From: Clostridia bacterium
GTDB lineage: Bacteria; Bacillota; Clostridia; Oscillospirales; Acutalibacteraceae
Assembly: GCA_017461625.1 (NCBI GenBank)
Contig: JAFTXJ010000014.1
Span: forward strand, 1-64,000
Length of the DNA stretch: 64,000 bases
Direction: 5' to 3'
A model generated the notes under the pieces. That model had not been told where the DNA came from. It saw only the letters and a program-made list of their open reading frames with translations, and did no database searches. This document shows positions 61,240-64,000 of the stretch, in pieces; position 1 is the first letter of the stretch, and each line of letters begins with the position of its first letter. A program made the translations under genes and the position numbers.

Positions 61240-62922
61240 ATGACAAAGTCTAAAAAAATTATCCTTGCGGTAGCCATCGTTGCCATTATCAGTTTGTTGG
61301 CTTACATCGGCATTTCAGGTGTATCTCTCGATACTGTTCCTTGCTCCGATTGCGGTGCTACAGGTGTTATTGAAGAGGTTGCTTGTGAAACCTGCGGCGG
61401 CGAAGGTGCCGTCAGAGCTTCTTTGTGGGCATTGCTTCCACCGGTTATCGCTATTGGTCTTGCGCTTATCACCAAAGAAGTTTACTCTTCACTCTTTATC
61501 GGTATTTTATCAGGTGCTTTACTTTCGTCAAACTTCTCATTTACAGGCACTATGGATGACCTCATCGGCACAGGCCTTCAGGAGGCTGTTGTCGGTAACG
61601 CAGGTATCTTTATTTTCCTTGTCCAGTTGGGTATAGTTGTTGCCCTTGTTAACAAAGCAGGTGGTTCTGCCGCCTTCGGTAAATGGGCACAGAAACATAT
61701 CAAGACACGTGCAGGTGCAATCCTTGCCACAATGGCATTGGGTGTTCTCATTTTCATTGATGACTATTTCAACTGCCTTACAGTCGGCTCAGTTATGCGC
61801 CCGGTTACAGACGGACATAAGGTTTCAAGAGCTAAGCTTTCTTACCTTATCGATGCAACAGCAGCTCCCATTTGTATGATTGCTCCGATTTCAAGCTGGG
61901 CAGCAGCAGTTTCAAGCTACGCTCCCGAGGGTGATGGTCTCAAGCTTTTCATCAGTGCTATCCCTTACAACTTCTATTCAATTCTTTCAATCGTATTTAT
62001 CATTGCCATCACACTTATGAAGTTTGATTATGGTCCCATGCGTATTCACGAGTTTAACGCTATGACCAAAGGCGACCTTTACACTTCAGGTGAAAAGAAT
62101 GAAGTTGAGGTTGAAAACGTTTCATCAAAGGGCAAGGTTATTGACCTTATTCTTCCTATTATCGTTTTAATTGCAGTGAGCGTATTTGCTCTTGTTTATG
62201 TAGGCGGAATTATGGATGGTGTCGGCTTTATCGATGCTTTTGCAAATACAGATGCCACATTCGGCCTTCCCTGGGGCGGTATGATTGCTCTTGTTTTCAT
62301 CATTCTCTATCTTGTAGCAAGAAAGCTTATCACTTTCAAAGAAGCTATGGATGCAGTTCCAAAGGGCTTCATCGCTATGGTTCCTGCTATTTTGATTCTC
62401 ACATTTGCAACTGCTCTTAAAAATATGACATCTGCTCTTGGTGCAAAATATTTCGTTGCCGATGTTATGAGCAATGCCGCTGAAGGTCTTGATAAGCTCC
62501 TTCCCGCAATCATCTTCCTTGTTGCTTGCTTCCTTGCTTTTGCAACAGGTACTTCTTGGGGAACATTCGGTATCCTTATTCCAATCGTTACCTATATCTT
62601 CACAGGAAATGAAAACGCCGAGCTTATGATTATCGGTATCTCAGCTTGCCTTGCAGGTGCAGTTTGCGGTGACCACTGCTCACCGATTTCTGACACAACT
62701 ATTATGTCATCAGCAGGCGGTCAGTGTAACCACCTTAACCACGTTTCAACTCAGATGCCTTATGCTATAAGCGTTGCGGTTGTTTCATTTGTAATGTTTA
62801 TAGTTGCAGGCTTTGTTCAGAACGCTTGGATTTGCTTGCCTTTGAGCATAGTTGTTATCGTAGCGTTCCTTCTTGTTGCAAAGATGGTTACGAACAAAAA
62901 ATATTCAAAAGCGGCTAAATAA
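61240..62922 (+). CDS. NhaC-family Na+/H+ antiporter with N-terminal DnaJ-like zinc motif
   Basis: 560 residues, starting at ATG 61240 with AGGAGG six bases upstream. One N-terminal helix (about 5-24) is followed by a short loop with two Cys-pair motifs, CSDCGATG and CETCGGEG, like half of a DnaJ zinc finger. About 12 helices of the NhaC ion transporter domain follow: FIDDYFNCLTVGSVMRPVTD, AAPICMIAPISSWAAAVSSY, GTSWGTFGILIPI and CGDHCSPISDTTIMSSAG are the family landmarks. It exchanges Na+ (or an organic acid) for H+. The Cys motif would lie on one face of the membrane just before the transporter and might bind zinc or sense redox state. Confidence 0.85.
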   Translation: MTKSKKIILAVAIVAIISLLAYIGISGVSLDTVPCSDCGATGVIEEVACETCGGEGAVRASLWALLPPVIAIGLALITKEVYSSLFIGILSGALLSSNFSFTGTMDDLIGTGLQEAVVGNAGIFIFLVQLGIVVALVNKAGGSAAFGKWAQKHIKTRAGAILATMALGVLIFIDDYFNCLTVGSVMRPVTDGHKVSRAKLSYLIDATAAPICMIAPISSWAAAVSSYAPEGDGLKLFISAIPYNFYSILSIVFIIAITLMKFDYGPMRIHEFNAMTKGDLYTSGEKNEVEVENVSSKGKVIDLILPIIVLIAVSVFALVYVGGIMDGVGFIDAFANTDATFGLPWGGMIALVFIILYLVARKLITFKEAMDAVPKGFIAMVPAILILTFATALKNMTSALGAKYFVADVMSNAAEGLDKLLPAIIFLVACFLAFATGTSWGTFGILIPIVTYIFTGNENAELMIIGISACLAGAVCGDHCSPISDTTIMSSAGGQCNHLNHVSTQMPYAISVAVVSFVMFIVAGFVQNAWICLPLSIVVIVAFLLVAKMVTNKKYSKAAK

Positions 62923-62934
62923 AACACGTTTTTT

Positions 62935-62970
62935 AAGCCGATGGCAGCAGTGTCATCGGCTTGATTTTTA
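62935..62970 (+). terminator. Terminator after NhaC-family gene
   Basis: AAGCCGATG pairs with CATCGGCTT, followed by T residues. Confidence 0.8.
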
Positions 62971-62985
62971 TAAGGAGGTAATGGA

Positions 62986-64000
62986 TTGGAACTCAAGAAA
63001 AAGGTTACAACCTTAATTGATCAGGTCAGATTATATTGGAACACTCCGCCTGAGGGCAGACATATGGCTTTTAAAGAAATCGCTGCTTATTCTGGTGGCG
63101 GTATCGGTGCTTATATGATCATCACTATGGGCACAGCCTGTTTGCTTGCAACAGGTAACACGCTCATTTCAAGTGCTTTGGGTGTTGATGCGATGGATAT
63201 GTATATAATGTATGTTATCGCTGTTCTTGCTAACATTCCGCTGACCGGTATCAGGGCCAACATAATAGACAATACTCGAAATAAAGCAGGTAAATACCGA
63301 CCATACATAGTTACAATGGCAATCCCTAGTGCAATTATCTGTATAGCTATGGTGTGGTTCCCGTATTCATGGCTTGAAAGTCTTTTTGGTGATAGGGTTA
63401 TTTTTGGCGAAAGTGCAGGTTATGTTGCAAAGTGTGCGTTGATACTTCTATTTAACCTTATCTTGCATTTCTTCTATTACTTCTTTTATGACGGATATGA
63501 AAATCTCATTCATGTTCTTTCTCCCAATACTCAGGAACGTGCTGATGTAGCTTCTGTAAAGAGCATTGTATATTCCTTTGCTCCAACGGTTGTTAATCTC
63601 ATTACTCCTCTTATTGCTCAGCACATTTTTCACACTAACTCAACAGATATAAGAGTTTACCGTTTGCTTTATCCTATTCTTGCTGTTTTGGGCATTCTTC
63701 TTTGTATTGTTGTTTATAAATACACTGAAGAAAAAATTGTTCAGGCAAAATCTCACGTTGTTCAGATCAAATTCATTGATGCTCTTCGTGCTGTTGCAGG
63801 CAACAAGTATTTCTGGATTATTTCATTAGCGGGCTGGATAAGCTTCCTTGAGCTTGCATATGCCAATATTATGTATTGGCTTTACAACTACGGTGGTGCT
63901 TGCACGGGCACTCAATACAGCTTGATTTACGCCCTTTACGGTAATGCCTCATTGTGGGGTATGCTTGCAGCCCCCTTCTGTATCAGAAAGTGGGGTAAAA
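62986..64000 (+). CDS. GPH-type MFS transporter (partial, runs off window)
   Basis: 338 codons are visible with no stop before the window end. It starts at TTG 62986, with AAGGAGG seven bases upstream; the nearby ATG at 62981 is out of frame and stops after 11 codons. The protein begins ELKKKVTTLIDQVRLYWNTPPEGRHMAFKEIAAYSGGGIGAYM. It has PLTGIRANIIDNTRNKAGKYRPYIV, the loop of GPH sugar:cation symporters, and ERADVASVKSIVYSF, with about eight helices so far. It is related to the transporter at 2827. The substrate is unknown. Confidence 0.8.
   Translation, partial: MELKKKVTTLIDQVRLYWNTPPEGRHMAFKEIAAYSGGGIGAYMIITMGTACLLATGNTLISSALGVDAMDMYIMYVIAVLANIPLTGIRANIIDNTRNKAGKYRPYIVTMAIPSAIICIAMVWFPYSWLESLFGDRVIFGESAGYVAKCALILLFNLILHFFYYFFYDGYENLIHVLSPNTQERADVASVKSIVYSFAPTVVNLITPLIAQHIFHTNSTDIRVYRLLYPILAVLGILLCIVVYKYTEEKIVQAKSHVVQIKFIDALRAVAGNKYFWIISLAGWISFLELAYANIMYWLYNYGGACTGTQYSLIYALYGNASLWGMLAAPFCIRKWGK

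Overview
The window looks like a chromosomal segment of a low-GC, Gram-positive gut clostridium, probably an uncultured Oscillospiraceae/Ruminococcaceae-type organism. This is inferred from several things together: the Firmicutes-style division and cell-wall (dcw) cluster with a PASTA-bearing class B PBP, a DarA-type c-di-AMP receptor, a T-box leader and a ZTP riboswitch, strong AGGAGG ribosome binding sites with sigma-A promoters, and many host- or plant-glycan enzymes. No rRNA, intact tRNA or CRISPR array was seen.

Layout. 1-2.8 kb: an accessory edge with TnpV-like and DUF6809-like genes on the minus strand, then a secreted cysteine peptidase preceded by a structured RNA and bracketed by 31-bp direct repeats. 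2.8-7.6 kb: a GPH-type transporter, an ABC exporter with a zinc-ribbon N-terminus coupled to a DUF1854 protein, and the c-di-AMP receptor DarA. 7.7-15.2 kb: a glycan block (GH42, GH92, DUF4838, calcineurin-like phosphoesterase). 15.2-16.6 kb: a mobile-element gene remnant. 16.7-19.5 kb: a two-gene flavin / 2Fe-2S redox operon. 19.5-23.2 kb: a sialic acid operon nanE-nanK-nanA-sialidase. 23.3-30.4 kb: a secreted propeller-like protein, an HGSNAT-like acyltransferase, GH4, an XRE regulator with palindromic operators, a multipass membrane protein and a GH78. 30.4-31.9 kb: a secreted phosphoesterase. 32.1-44.7 kb: the dcw cluster mraZ-rsmH-ftsL-pbp-murF-mraY-ftsW-murG-murA-divIB-ftsZ, lacking murE, murD and ftsA. 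44.8-52.7 kb: an MBL hydrolase, two paralogous EEP-fold proteins, a BspA-like LRR surface protein with a second copy of the structured RNA, fhs under a ZTP riboswitch, and a ribbon-helix-helix protein. 52.8-55.2 kb: an orphan RHS toxin tip with a putative immunity gene among dispersed repeats. 55.2-64 kb: a LeuA-AraC fusion under a T-box, GH78, a polysaccharide deacetylase, an NhaC antiporter with a DnaJ-like zinc motif, and a GPH transporter cut by the window end.

How the parts fit. The GH42, GH92, GH4, GH78 (two), DUF4838 and nan genes together suggest scavenging of N-glycans, mucin sialic acid and plant heteroglycans, with GPH symporters importing products. The core genes supply peptidoglycan precursors, division, leucine synthesis and one-carbon metabolism.

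Most notable: (1) a two-copy RNA of about 216 nt with its own promoter, long closing helix, pseudoknot and terminator, each copy upstream of a secreted surface protein; (2) an isopropylmalate synthase fused to an AraC DNA-binding domain; (3) the orphan RHS toxin/immunity module; (4) the NhaC/DnaJ-zinc-motif protein. Family names are from memory and motif reading; no database search was run.
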